Positions 33,032 to 42,633 of a DNA stretch of 64,000 nt are shown here, piece after piece. The stretch is from Enterobacteriaceae bacterium UBA7338 (GTDB lineage: Bacteria; Pseudomonadota; Gammaproteobacteria; Enterobacterales; Enterobacteriaceae): positions 158,629 to 222,628 of the forward strand of contig DKPJ01000012.1 in the NCBI GenBank assembly GCA_002480085.1, given 5' to 3'. The position numbers and the translations under genes were made by a program. Below the pieces are notes generated by a model. It did no database searches. It saw nothing but the letters and a program-made list of their open reading frames with translations, and was not told the origin of the DNA. How positions within the stretch are numbered: the first letter of the stretch is position 1; the number at the start of each line of letters is the position of its first letter.

Positions 33032-33859
33032 ATGGCAAATCCAACCGTGATTAAGCTTCAGGACGGCAACGTAATGCCGCAGCTGGGCCTCGGCGTATGG
33101 AAAGCGGGCAACGAGGAGGTCGTCTCCGCCATTCATAAGGCGCTGGAGGTGGGCTATCGCTCGATTGATACCGCCGCGGCCTACAAAAATGAAGAGGGCG
33201 TCGGCAAGGCTATCGAAAGCGCGGGGATCCCGCGTAGCGATCTGTTTATCACCACGAAATTGTGGAATGACGATCAGACCCGCCCTGAGGAAGCGTTGCA
33301 GACGAGCCTCGACAAGCTGAAACTCGATCATGTTGATCTCTATCTGATGCACTGGCCGGTTCCGGCTATCGATCACTATGTCGAAGCCTGGAAAGGGATG
33401 ATCAAGCTTCAGGAGCAGGGGCTGGTGAAGAGCATTGGCGTCTGTAACTTCCAGATTAGCCACCTGCAGCGTCTGATCGACGAAACTGGCGTGACGCCGG
33501 TGATCAACCAGATTGAGCTGCATCCGCTGCTACAGCAGCGTCAGCTTCATGCCTGGAACGCCACTCATAAGATCCAGACCGAGTCCTGGAGCCCGCTGGC
33601 CCAGGGCGGCGAAGGAGTCTTCGATCAGAAGATCATTCGTGAACTGGCGGACAAGTACGGTAAAACGCCGGCGCAGATCGTGATCCGCTGGCACCTGGAT
33701 CAGGGCTTGGTAGTGATCCCGAAATCGGTCACCCCGGCACGTATTGCGGAAAACTTTAAGGTGTGGGATTTCCGTCTCGATAAAGACGAGCTGAGCGAGA
33801 TCGCGAAGCTTGATAAGAGCAAGCGCCTCGGCCCGGATCCGGACCAGTTTGGCGGCTAA
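33032..33859 (+). CDS. dkgA: 2,5-diketo-D-gluconate reductase A / methylglyoxal reductase
   Basis: A 275-residue aldo-keto reductase that reduces 2,5-diketogluconate, methylglyoxal and furfural with NADPH. The catalytic tetrad is visible: Asp and Tyr in SIDTAAAYKNE, Lys in FITTKLWND and His in YLMHWPVP. The coenzyme-binding VIPKSVTPARIAEN lies near the C-terminus. Same length and end (DPDQFGG) as E. coli DkgA. AAGGAGG lies just before the ATG. Part of the YqhC regulon with yqhD. Confidence 0.97.
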   Translation: MANPTVIKLQDGNVMPQLGLGVWKAGNEEVVSAIHKALEVGYRSIDTAAAYKNEEGVGKAIESAGIPRSDLFITTKLWNDDQTRPEEALQTSLDKLKLDHVDLYLMHWPVPAIDHYVEAWKGMIKLQEQGLVKSIGVCNFQISHLQRLIDETGVTPVINQIELHPLLQQRQLHAWNATHKIQTESWSPLAQGGEGVFDQKIIRELADKYGKTPAQIVIRWHLDQGLVVIPKSVTPARIAENFKVWDFRLDKDELSEIAKLDKSKRLGPDPDQFGG

Positions 33860-33873
33860 ACGCCCTCCCCTTT

Positions 33874-33902
33874 AAACCCGGCCTCGGTGCCGGGTTTTTT
33901 AT
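33874..33902 (+). terminator. terminator of yqhD-dkgA
   Basis: A perfect AACCCGGC-CTCGGT-GCCGGGTT hairpin runs into a T tract. Confidence 0.9.
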
Positions 33903-33911
33903 CCCTCAAAA

Positions 33912-33943
33912 CGCCGGGCGGCGCTTCGCTTGCCCAGCCTACA
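33912..33943. repeat. REP element after dkgA
   Basis: A single, slightly diverged REP unit, CGCCGGGCGGCGCTTCGC then TTGCCCAGCCTACA. Confidence 0.75.
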
Positions 33944-34073
33944 CAAGAAACATCCTGCAACAATTCCCCTTGATTATTAGGTGTATTTTTTACGCGCTCG
34001 GGTGCAGCATGAACCTGAGATAACCCATTGATTATTCATAAAATCCATTTCTTACTTTTATTTCATCCGCACG

Positions 34074-35546
34074 ATGAATAAGGACATGGCTGTGGCGGAA
34101 ACAAAATCCTCGGGCGTCCGGTGGCTCCCGCTCATCATCATCGTTGCCGCTGCGGCGGTGCTCTGGCAACTGACTCCCCCTTCTGGTCTCAGCGTGGCGG
34201 CCTGGCGCTCGGCCATCATCTTTGTAGCAACCATCGCCGCCATTGTCGCAAAGGTGCTGCCAATTGGCGCGGTAGGCATCATCGGCATCACCGTCTTTGC
34301 ACTGGCCTACGCCGCCGGGGACACCACCGCCAGCGGGGCGATTACCACGGCGCTGAGCGAACTGAACAGCTCGCTGATCTGGCTGATCGTCGTTGCCTTT
34401 ATGATCGCCCGCGGCTTCATCAAAACCGGTCTCGGGCGGCGGATCGCCCTACAGATGATCCGCCTGCTGGGTAAACGCACCCTCGGGCTGGCCTATGGGC
34501 TGGCATTTGCCGATCTGATCCTCTCCCCGGCGATGCCCAGCAACACCGCCCGCTGCGGAGGCGTGATCTACCCTATCGCTGACTCGCTGGCGCGCAGCTT
34601 TGACTCCCGCCCGGATGACGAATCCCGCAGTAAAATCGGCACCTTTCTCATCACCTGCATCGGCAACGTTAACGACGTCACCGCCGCGCTGTTTATGACC
34701 GGCTACACCGGTAACCTGCTGGCGGTGAAGCTCGCCGCCAACGCTGGCGTGACCCTGACATGGGGCAGCTGGTTTATGGCGGCCCTGCTGCCCTGCCTGG
34801 TATCGCTGCTGATCGTCCCGCTGCTGGTCTACTGGCTTACCCGCCCGGCGATCCGCCATACGCCGGACGCGCCAGCGCTGGCCCGTCAGGAGCTGACGCA
34901 GATGGGCAGCATGTCGCGCGGCGAGTGGCTGATGCTGGGCACGGTGGTAGTGCTGCTGTTGCTGTGGATTTTCGGCGACGCGCTCGGGGTTGACCCGACG
35001 ACGGCGTCGTTTGTGGGCCTCTCTGTCCTGCTGCTCTCCGGCGTGCTGAGCTGGGAGGATGTGAAGAGCGAAAAAGGGGCATGGGATACGCTGATCTGGT
35101 TTGCGGCGCTGCTGATGATGGCTAACCAGCTGAAAAAGCTCGGGTTCACCACCTGGTTTGGCAACCTGATTGGCGACAGCCTCGCCAGCTCGCTGCACGG
35201 CACCAGTTGGGTAGTGGTGCTGCTGCTGCTGAACGCGGCCTACTTCTACACTCACTACTTTTTTGCCAGCGGCAATGCGCAGATAGCCGCCCTCTACGCC
35301 GTGTTTCTCGGCGTCGGGCTGCATCTGGGGATCCCTGCTGCGCCCTGCGCGCTAATGCTGGCATTTACCAGCAGTCTCTACTGCTCCCTGACCCAGTACA
35401 CCCATGCTCGTGGCCCAATCCTGTTCGGCGCGGGTTACGTGCCCACCGGGGTCTGGTGGCGCACGGGGTTCTTGGTCAGCCTCTTCAACCAGGCGGTCTT
35501 TATTAGCGTCGGACTCGCCTGGTGGAAGATCATTGGATTGTATTAA
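34074..35546 (+). CDS. DASS-family dicarboxylate/tricarboxylate antiporter
   Basis: A 490-residue polytopic transporter of the divalent anion:sodium symporter family, like the CitT and TtdT exchangers for citrate, tartrate and succinate. It shows the paired half-repeat motifs with SNTARCGGVIYP in the first half (DASS SNT motif) and a long run of about 12 hydrophobic segments. The start is uncertain: ATG 34074 has no clear ribosome binding site, whereas AAGGA lies 7 bases before an in-frame GTG at 34092. It is absent from this place in K-12. Its stop overlaps ygiQ by four bases. Confidence 0.85.
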   Translation: MNKDMAVAETKSSGVRWLPLIIIVAAAAVLWQLTPPSGLSVAAWRSAIIFVATIAAIVAKVLPIGAVGIIGITVFALAYAAGDTTASGAITTALSELNSSLIWLIVVAFMIARGFIKTGLGRRIALQMIRLLGKRTLGLAYGLAFADLILSPAMPSNTARCGGVIYPIADSLARSFDSRPDDESRSKIGTFLITCIGNVNDVTAALFMTGYTGNLLAVKLAANAGVTLTWGSWFMAALLPCLVSLLIVPLLVYWLTRPAIRHTPDAPALARQELTQMGSMSRGEWLMLGTVVVLLLLWIFGDALGVDPTTASFVGLSVLLLSGVLSWEDVKSEKGAWDTLIWFAALLMMANQLKKLGFTTWFGNLIGDSLASSLHGTSWVVVLLLLNAAYFYTHYFFASGNAQIAALYAVFLGVGLHLGIPAAPCALMLAFTSSLYCSLTQYTHARGPILFGAGYVPTGVWWRTGFLVSLFNQAVFISVGLAWWKIIGLY

Positions 35547-37717
35547 CTCTTAGCGCCGGCCTTGCTGCGAACTTTATTGCCCGCCGGCGTCTGACGCTGG
35601 TGGGCAACAGGCGTGTGCTTGGTGAGCGCCGGGCGGGTATGGCGATTCTGACGCTTTGCCTCACGCATCTCGTCGAGGGTTGGTGAAGGCACCAGGCAGT
35701 CGCGACGGCTGCCGATCAGGTGCTTCTTACCCATCTCTTCCAGCGCCTGACGGATCAGCGGCCAGTTTTTCGGATCGTGATAGCGCAGCAGCGCCTTATG
35801 CAGGCGGCGCTGTTTTTCGCCCTTCGGCACCACGACGTTCTCGCTCTTGTAGCCAATCTTGCCGAGCGGATTCTTCCCGGTGTAGTACATGGTCGTTGAG
35901 TTAGCGAGCGGTGACGGATAGAAGTTCTGCACCTGATCGAGACGGAAGCGGTGCTTTTTGAGCCACAGGGCCAGGTTGACCATATCTTCGTCTCGCGTTC
36001 CTGGGTGGGCAGAGATGAAGTACGGGATCAGGTACTGCTCTTTACCGGCCTGCTTTGAGTAGGTATCAAACAGCTCTTTGAAGCGGTCGTAGCTGCCCAT
36101 TCCCGGCTTCATCATCTTCGACAGCGGGCCTTCCTCGGTGTGCTCCGGCGCAATCTTCAGGTAGCCGCCCACATGATGGGTCGCCAGCTCTTTGATGTAG
36201 CGCGGATCCTCCACGGCGATGTCGTAGCGCACCCCGGAGGCGATAAGGATCTTCTTGATCCCCTTCAGATCGCGGGCACGGCGGTAGAGGTTGATCGTCG
36301 GCTCGTGGTTAGTATCCATGTGCGGGCAGATATCCGGGTAGACGCACGACAGGCGGCGGCAGGTCTGCTCCGCCCGCGGCGACTTGCAGCGCAGCATATA
36401 CATGTTGGCCGTCGGGCCACCCAGATCGGAGATAATGCCGGTAAAGCCGGGCACGGTGTCACGAATCGCTTCGATCTCGTTGATGATCGACTCTTCGGAG
36501 CGGCTCTGGATGATCCGCCCTTCGTGCTCGGTGATCGAGCAGAAGGAGCAGCCGCCGAAGCAGCCGCGCATGATGTTGACCGAGAAGCGGATCATCTCGT
36601 AGGCCGGAATGCGGCTGCTGCCGTAGGCCGGATGCGGCACGCGCTTGTAGGGCAGCGCAAAGACGCTGTCCATCTCTTCGGTAGAGAGCGGGATCGCCGG
36701 CGGGTTGATCCAGATGTAGCGGTCGCCATGCTTCTGCATCAGCGCCCGCGCGCAGCCCGGGTTGGTCTCATGGTGCAGGATGCGCGACGCGTGGGCATAG
36801 AGCACCTTGTCAGCCTTCACCTTCTCAAATGAGGGCAGCAGGACGTAGATTTTCTCCCACGGCTTCGGCCGCGGCGGCTGGATGACGACGGCTTTCGCTT
36901 CAGCTTTTTTGGGTTCAACAGGTTTATTGTCGGCACACGGCAGGTCGTCCCCGTAGGGATGAGGGATCGGGTCAATTTTGCCCGGCATATCAATGATCCG
37001 GGAATCCACCCCGCTCCAGCCCGGCAGCGCCTCTTTAACCATGATCGCGGTGTTGCGTACGTCACGGATGCTGGCCACCGGCTCGCCCTGCGACAGGCGA
37101 TGGGCCACCTCTACCAGCGGACGCTCGCCGTTGCCGAAGATCAGCATATCGGCTTTGGAATCCACCAGCACCGAACGGCGCACGGTATCCGACCAGTAGT
37201 CATAGTGCGCGGTGCGGCGCAGGCTCGCCTCAATGCCGCCCAGGATCACCGGCACATCTTTCCACGCCTCTTTACAGCGCTGGGTATAGGCCAGCGTGGC
37301 ACGGTCCGGGCGCTTGCCCGCCACGTTATCCGGCGTGTAGGCGTCATCGTGGCGCAGCTTGCGATCGGCGGTGTAGCGGTTGATCATCGAGTCCATGTTG
37401 CCCGCGGTGACGCCGAAGAACAGGTTTGGTTTGCCGAGGCGCATAAAGTCCTCTTTGCTGTTCCAGTCCGGCTGGGCAATGATGCCGACGCGGAAGCCCT
37501 GCGCCTCCAGCATGCGTCCACAGATCGCCATACCAAAGCTCGGATGATCGACGTAGGCATCCCCGGTAACCAGGATGATGTCGCAGCTGTCCCAGCCAAG
37601 CTCATCCATCTCTTCACGTGACATGGGCAAAAACGGTGCGGGGCCGAAACAGGCAGCCCAATACTGCGGCCATGAGAAGAGGTCGCGATCCGGCTGGATC
37701 AGGGAGATAGCGCTCAT
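35543..37717 (-). CDS. ygiQ: radical SAM protein YgiQ
   Basis: A 724-residue UPF0313 protein whose reaction is unknown. The N-terminal part (about 15-330) is a cobalamin-binding-like alpha/beta domain. The radical SAM core begins at about residue 375 with the CxxxCxxC cluster motif, here CFGGCSFC, and is followed by TEHEGRIIQSRS. The C-terminal 60 residues are basic and disordered (KAMHRQTPAGNK-like). Full-length match to E. coli YgiQ apart from the ends. Three other cysteines (YPDICPHM region) are also conserved in the family. Confidence 0.93.
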   Translation of the reverse strand: MSAISLIQPDRDLFSWPQYWAACFGPAPFLPMSREEMDELGWDSCDIILVTGDAYVDHPSFGMAICGRMLEAQGFRVGIIAQPDWNSKEDFMRLGKPNLFFGVTAGNMDSMINRYTADRKLRHDDAYTPDNVAGKRPDRATLAYTQRCKEAWKDVPVILGGIEASLRRTAHYDYWSDTVRRSVLVDSKADMLIFGNGERPLVEVAHRLSQGEPVASIRDVRNTAIMVKEALPGWSGVDSRIIDMPGKIDPIPHPYGDDLPCADNKPVEPKKAEAKAVVIQPPRPKPWEKIYVLLPSFEKVKADKVLYAHASRILHHETNPGCARALMQKHGDRYIWINPPAIPLSTEEMDSVFALPYKRVPHPAYGSSRIPAYEMIRFSVNIMRGCFGGCSFCSITEHEGRIIQSRSEESIINEIEAIRDTVPGFTGIISDLGGPTANMYMLRCKSPRAEQTCRRLSCVYPDICPHMDTNHEPTINLYRRARDLKGIKKILIASGVRYDIAVEDPRYIKELATHHVGGYLKIAPEHTEEGPLSKMMKPGMGSYDRFKELFDTYSKQAGKEQYLIPYFISAHPGTRDEDMVNLALWLKKHRFRLDQVQNFYPSPLANSTTMYYTGKNPLGKIGYKSENVVVPKGEKQRRLHKALLRYHDPKNWPLIRQALEEMGKKHLIGSRRDCLVPSPTLDEMREAKRQNRHTRPALTKHTPVAHQRQTPAGNKVRSKAGAKS

Positions 37718-37801
37718 AATGCTTCCGGGGTGGTTAAAAAGAGATCGTCAAAGGGCGGCGATTATCGCCCTAAAATCACATAAAATGAAGGGGAATTTAT
37801 T

Positions 37802-37870
37802 GCCCGGTGGCGCTGCGCTTACCGGGCCTACGGGCCTGTAGGCCGGGTAAGGCGAAGCCGCCACCCGGCG
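37802..37870. repeat. BIME: two inverted REP units between ygiQ and ftsP
   Basis: Two head-to-head REP units, CCCGGTGGCGCTGCGC ... ACCGGGCCTACG, then GTAGGCCGGGTAAGGCGAAG ... CCACCCGGC. It ends three bases before the ftsP stop codon. Confidence 0.88.
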
Positions 37871-37872
37871 AG

Positions 37873-39285
37873 TTACGGTGCCGGGTTGACCAATAGCTGA
37901 CCAATAGAGCCGCGATCTGACATCTCCAGCGTCTGGCTAAAGTACTGGAACGGGAAGTGCGGCCAGGAGGGCTGCCCGTAGTAGACCAGCAGCTCAACCT
38001 GCCCATCCACCCAGACGGTATCTTTCATACCCCGATCCTCCGGGAACGGCATGGCGCCGTTGACGTTGCGGATCAGGAAGCTGACGCCCTCAATATGGAA
38101 CGACTGCGGCGTGTCGGCGCGCACCGTCCAGCGCTCCCAGGTACCCTGCTGAGCGGTGATATCGATGCGCTTGATATCCCACAGCTGGCCGTTGATGCCC
38201 GGATCGTCGCCGAGGGCGATATCCCGGCTGCGTACCGCCGCGCCGCTCATCAGATCCGTTGGCAGCAGCCGCAGCGGTAGCGTATCGGTCACCAGCGGCA
38301 GCAGTCCGGTAGGACGTAACGTCAGTACCAGGGTGGAGATCAGGATGCTCGACGGCTCAAAGAAGCCGCGGATGCGATCAACAATACCTGCCGCCTCGCC
38401 GCAGGTGATCGAGACCTCGTCGCCGTCGGTCATATTGACGAGGATTTCCCGCCGCTCGCCGGGGGCCAGCGAGAGCTGCTTCACCGACACCGGGGCGGGT
38501 AAAAAACCCTGGTCGCCGGAGATAACGTGCAGCGCCCGACCATCGCTCATCTGCAATTGATAGCGACGGGCGTTAGAGGCATTCAGCAGGCGCAGGCGCA
38601 CCCAGCCGCGCGACACCTCGACATAGGGACTCTGCGCGCCGTTGACCAGCAGCGTATCGCCAACGAAGCCGCCGCTGCCAGGCTCGCTGTACTCCGGCGT
38701 GCCGAAGTTATCCAGCCGCTTGTCCTGAATAATAATGGGAAAGTCATCCACGCCGTAGTGGTTGGGGATCGGCAAGGATTTACTTACCTCATCCTCAATC
38801 AGCCACATCCCCGCCAGTCCGTTATAGACCTGTTCGGCGGTACGGTTTGGCGTGTTGGCGTGATACCAGAGCGTCGCCGCGCTCTGGCGGATCGGCAGCA
38901 CCGGCGCCCAGTCGGCGCTGGGGGACATCATTCGCGCCGCGCCGCCGATCAGCGGGCCGGGAACCTGCAGGCCGCTGATGGTCATGGCAACATTCTCTTG
39001 CAGCCGGTTGCTGTAGATCATCTTTACGTCGTCGCCGCTCCAGACGCGAATGGTCGGCCCAAGATAGCGGCCGTTGATGCCCCACACCTGTGCGCGGGTG
39101 CCTGGCGTAAAGGACCAGTGCGTCCGCTGCAGGGTTAAAAACAGCGGTTGCCCACGGCGGGATTCAACGAGCGGCGGCACGGGCAGCGGCTGCTGCTGCC
39201 CGGCGGCGTTAGCCCGCAGCGGAACCGCGCCCACACAAAGCGCAGCGCCGGAGGCCTGGATAAACTGACGCCGACTGAGTGACAT
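37873..39285 (-). CDS. ftsP: cell-division protein FtsP (SufI)
   Basis: A 470-residue periplasmic multicopper-oxidase-fold protein that protects the divisome under stress. The Tat signal SRRQFIQASGAAL lies at residues 4-16, cleaved near residue 27 (ANA). Three cupredoxin domains follow. Copper ligands typical of true oxidases are missing, as in E. coli SufI, so it is not expected to be an enzyme. It matches E. coli in length and along the whole sequence. Downstream of plsC and co-directional, as in E. coli. Confidence 0.96.
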   Translation of the reverse strand: MSLSRRQFIQASGAALCVGAVPLRANAAGQQQPLPVPPLVESRRGQPLFLTLQRTHWSFTPGTRAQVWGINGRYLGPTIRVWSGDDVKMIYSNRLQENVAMTISGLQVPGPLIGGAARMMSPSADWAPVLPIRQSAATLWYHANTPNRTAEQVYNGLAGMWLIEDEVSKSLPIPNHYGVDDFPIIIQDKRLDNFGTPEYSEPGSGGFVGDTLLVNGAQSPYVEVSRGWVRLRLLNASNARRYQLQMSDGRALHVISGDQGFLPAPVSVKQLSLAPGERREILVNMTDGDEVSITCGEAAGIVDRIRGFFEPSSILISTLVLTLRPTGLLPLVTDTLPLRLLPTDLMSGAAVRSRDIALGDDPGINGQLWDIKRIDITAQQGTWERWTVRADTPQSFHIEGVSFLIRNVNGAMPFPEDRGMKDTVWVDGQVELLVYYGQPSWPHFPFQYFSQTLEMSDRGSIGQLLVNPAP

Positions 39286-39336
39286 ATCTTGCTCCCTGTA
39301 AAACGGACTAAAGCGCGTAAAAAGGCACGGCTACCT

Positions 39337-40074
39337 TTATCGCTTGCCAGCGGCTTCGCGGGCGGCGACTTCGCTATCAAGCGCGGCGATCTTCTCCGCC
39401 ATCAGCGTCCGGCAGTGGGTAGCCAGCGCGCGCACCTGCTCTTTACCAAACTGGCTGGTGTCCACCGGCGGCAGCATCTCGACAATCACCAGGCCGTTAT
39501 TCAGACGGTTAAGATTAATTTTGTTAGAGGTGTTGGAAACGCATACCGGAATAATGGGTACGCCAGCCGCAATGGCCGCATGGAACGCGCCGGTTTTAAA
39601 CGGCAGCAGCCCACGACCGCGGCTGCGGGTGCCTTCCGGGAACATCCAGATAGAGATGTTGCGTTTCTGAATATGCTTGACCACCTGAGCGATAGTCCCG
39701 TGCGCTTTGGCGCGGTTATCGCGGTCGATCAGCAGGTTACCCGTCAGCCAGTAGAGCTGGCCAAAGAAGGGGACCCACAGCAGGCTTTTCTTGCCAACGG
39801 TGACGGTGCGCGGCTGCACAATGCTGGCTGCGGTGACCATATCGTAGTTGTTCTGGTGGTTGCCGATGTAGATCGCATTGCCATACGTCGCCGCATCAGG
39901 CGGCAGGCGCAGCTCTACTTTGATGCCCATCACCGGGGCCAGACGGCCAAAGAGATGGCCAAAAGTGGCGACGTGCTTTGGATTCCGTGGGCTAAACAGG
40001 CAGTAGATACAGCCAAAGATACAGACCAGGATGCTGTAAATTACAACAATGATTACGCGTAAAATTAATAGCAT
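39337..40074 (-). CDS. plsC: 1-acylglycerol-3-phosphate O-acyltransferase PlsC
   Basis: A 245-residue inner-membrane enzyme that makes phosphatidic acid from lysophosphatidic acid. The N-terminal membrane helix (about 3-23) precedes the catalytic NHQNNYD (HX4D) block, the FPEGTRSRGRG block and the AAGVPIIPV block. The ATG at 40074 starts MLLILRVIIVV, equivalent to E. coli. The longer frame up to 40251 reaches into the parC-side intergenic region and lacks a start site. It is downstream of parC on the same strand. Confidence 0.96.
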   Translation of the reverse strand: MLLILRVIIVVIYSILVCIFGCIYCLFSPRNPKHVATFGHLFGRLAPVMGIKVELRLPPDAATYGNAIYIGNHQNNYDMVTAASIVQPRTVTVGKKSLLWVPFFGQLYWLTGNLLIDRDNRAKAHGTIAQVVKHIQKRNISIWMFPEGTRSRGRGLLPFKTGAFHAAIAAGVPIIPVCVSNTSNKINLNRLNNGLVIVEMLPPVDTSQFGKEQVRALATHCRTLMAEKIAALDSEVAAREAAGKR

Positions 40075-40256
40075 AGCTACCTCGAAAGCCCGGACACCCG
40101 CCCAGTATAGTGTAGCGGCTGACGGTGCACGGCTTTGTTCCATCGGGTCCGTGAAAAAAGGTATTGTCAATCGTAACCTGCGATTTAACAATGACTTTAC
40201 GGGAAATTTTATGGGTAGCTCCCCCTTCGGCTGGAAGGGGGAGAAGCACACAGGGA

Positions 40257-42515
40257 TTACTCTTCGCTGTCGCCAGCCGTTGCCCGACGCGGCGAGTCGA
40301 TCTCGACCTTGTCGATACGCTGGAGTCCGCGCATCAGCGTCCCGCGACGGCCACGCTCGCCGTGCACCTTCTGCAACTCCTCCGGACGCATTTTGATTTT
40401 GCGCTTGCCAGCGTGCAGGGTCAGCGTGCTCTGCGGCGGCAGGATAAAGAGGTGCGCCAGGCTATCCTCCCCTTTCGCCGCTTCGGCTGCTGGAATGCTA
40501 ATGATCTTATTCCCTTTACCTTTCGACAGCTGCGGCAGATCGCTAATCGGGAACATCAGCATGCGTCCGGCAGCGGTGATCGCCAGCAGCAGGTCGCTGT
40601 CATCAACGATCTCCAGCGGCGGCAGCACGTGCGCGTTTTCCGGCAGGGTAATCAGCGCCTTACCGGCACGGTTGCGGGCAATCAGATCGTTGAAGGTACA
40701 GACGAAGCCGTAGCCTGCATCGGAGGCCATCAGCAGCTTCTGCTCCTCACCGGCCATCACCATATGCTCAACGGTGGCACCCGGCGGCAGCGTCAGCTTG
40801 CCGGTCACCGGCTCGCCCTGCCCGCGCGCCGACGGCAGGGTCAGCGGATCGACGGCGTAGCTGCGCCCGGTAGTGTCGATAAAGACCACCGGCTGGTTGG
40901 TTTTGCCTTTTGCGGATGCTTTCCAGCTGTCGCCCGCCTTGTAGCTCAGGCCCTGGGCATCAATGTCATGGCCTTTGGCGCTGCGTACCCAGCCCATCTG
41001 GGACAGCACGATAGTGACCGGCTCGGATGGCAGCATGTCATGCTCGCTCATCGCCTTCGCCTCTTCACGCTCGTGCAGCGGTGAGCGGCGATCGTCGCCG
41101 AACGCATCGGCATCGGCCTGCAGCTCTTTCTTCAGCAGGGTGCTCATCTTACGCTCTGAAGCGAGGGTGCTCTGCAGACGGTCGCGCTCTTTCTCCAGCT
41201 CGCTCTGCTCGCCGCGGATCTTCATCTCCTCCAGCTTGGCGAGGTGGCGCAGCTTCAGCTCGAGGATCGCTTCGGCCTGGGTTTCGCTGATGCCAAAGCG
41301 TGACATCAGCACCGGCTTAGGTTCATCTTCACCGCGGATGATCTCAATCACCTCGTCGATGTTGAGGAACGCCACCAGCAAGCCTTCGAGGATATGCAGG
41401 CGCTTGAGCACCTTCTCCAGGCGATGATTCAGGCGGCGGCGCACGGTATCGCGGCGGAACGCCAGCCACTCGGTGAGGATCTCCAGCAGGTTTTTCACCG
41501 CTGGACGTCCGTCGAGACCGATCATGTTCAGGTTAATGCGATAGCTCTTCTCCAGATCGGTGGTAGCGAACAGGTGGTTCATCACCTGATCCATATCCAC
41601 CCGGTTGGAGCGCGGCACCACCACCAGACGGGTCGGGTTCTCGTGATCGGACTCGTCACGCAGATCGTCCACCATCGGCAGCTTTTTATTGCGCATCTGG
41701 GCCGCGATCTGCTCCAGCACGCGCGCCCCGGAAACCTGGTGCGGCAGGGCGGTAATCACCACCGCGCCATCCTCTTTTTTCCACACCGCGCGCATGCGCA
41801 CAGAGCCGCGGCCGTTCTGGTAAATTTTGCGGATCTCTGCCCGGGAGGTGATGATCTCCGCCTCGGTCGGGTAGTCCGGCCCCTGGACAATATCCAGCAG
41901 CTGATCGAGGGTAGTCTTCGGCTGGTCGATCAGGGCGATGGCCGCCTGCGCCACTTCGCGCAGGTTGTGCGGCGGAATGTCCGTCGCCATGCCAACGGCG
42001 ATGCCGGTGGTGCCGTTCAGCAGAATGTTTGGCAGGCGGGCAGGCAGCATCTTCGGCTCCTGCATCGTGCCGTCAAAGTTAGGCACCCACTCCACCGTGC
42101 CCTGCCCCAGCTCGCCCAGCAGCAGCTCGGCGTATTTGGAGAGCCGCGACTCGGTGTAACGCATCGCCGCGAAGGATTTCGGATCGTCCGGTGCGCCCCA
42201 GTTACCCTGGCCGTCAACCAGCGGATAGCGGTAGGAGAACGGCTGGGCCATCAGCACCATCGCCTCATAACAGGCGCTGTCGCCGTGCGGATGGTATTTA
42301 CCCAGCACGTCGCCCACGGTACGGGCAGATTTTTTGAACTTCGCGCTGGCGTTGAGACCCAGTTCAGACATGGCGTACACGATACGCCGCTGCACCGGCT
42401 TCAGGCCGTCGCCGATAAACGGCAGCGCACGGTCCATGATGACGTACATGGAGTAGTTTAGGTAGGCGTTTTCAGTGAATTCATGTAGCGCGAGGCGCTC
42501 TGCCATATCGCTCAT
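40257..42515 (-). CDS. parC: DNA topoisomerase IV subunit A
   Basis: The 752-residue DNA breakage-reunion subunit of topoisomerase IV, which unlinks daughter chromosomes. The winged-helix/tower domain holds the active-site tyrosine in AMRYTESRL. The quinolone-determining region reads HPHGDSACYEA, with Ser80 and Glu84 unchanged from wild type. A C-terminal beta-pinwheel (about 500-752) is present. ATG 42515 starts MSDMAERLALHEF as in E. coli; the extra ten residues from the longer frame are not used. plsC and ftsP follow. Confidence 0.97.
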   Translation of the reverse strand: MSDMAERLALHEFTENAYLNYSMYVIMDRALPFIGDGLKPVQRRIVYAMSELGLNASAKFKKSARTVGDVLGKYHPHGDSACYEAMVLMAQPFSYRYPLVDGQGNWGAPDDPKSFAAMRYTESRLSKYAELLLGELGQGTVEWVPNFDGTMQEPKMLPARLPNILLNGTTGIAVGMATDIPPHNLREVAQAAIALIDQPKTTLDQLLDIVQGPDYPTEAEIITSRAEIRKIYQNGRGSVRMRAVWKKEDGAVVITALPHQVSGARVLEQIAAQMRNKKLPMVDDLRDESDHENPTRLVVVPRSNRVDMDQVMNHLFATTDLEKSYRINLNMIGLDGRPAVKNLLEILTEWLAFRRDTVRRRLNHRLEKVLKRLHILEGLLVAFLNIDEVIEIIRGEDEPKPVLMSRFGISETQAEAILELKLRHLAKLEEMKIRGEQSELEKERDRLQSTLASERKMSTLLKKELQADADAFGDDRRSPLHEREEAKAMSEHDMLPSEPVTIVLSQMGWVRSAKGHDIDAQGLSYKAGDSWKASAKGKTNQPVVFIDTTGRSYAVDPLTLPSARGQGEPVTGKLTLPPGATVEHMVMAGEEQKLLMASDAGYGFVCTFNDLIARNRAGKALITLPENAHVLPPLEIVDDSDLLLAITAAGRMLMFPISDLPQLSKGKGNKIISIPAAEAAKGEDSLAHLFILPPQSTLTLHAGKRKIKMRPEELQKVHGERGRRGTLMRGLQRIDKVEIDSPRRATAGDSEE

Positions 42516-42601
42516 TACGTGTGATTCCTCAGCGTTTGCACCCAATTATTCAGGGGCAATATTGCCGCAGATTTTACCTTATCTGCCCTTCTGAGTCACA
42601 A

Positions 42602-42625
42602 GAAAAAGGCCGGATAACCGGCCCT
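42602..42625 (-). terminator. terminator of ygiW
   Basis: On the minus strand, GGCCGG-TTAT-CCGGCC followed by TTTTTC, about 10 bases after the ygiW stop. Confidence 0.8.
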
Positions 42626-42633
42626 TCAGACAA

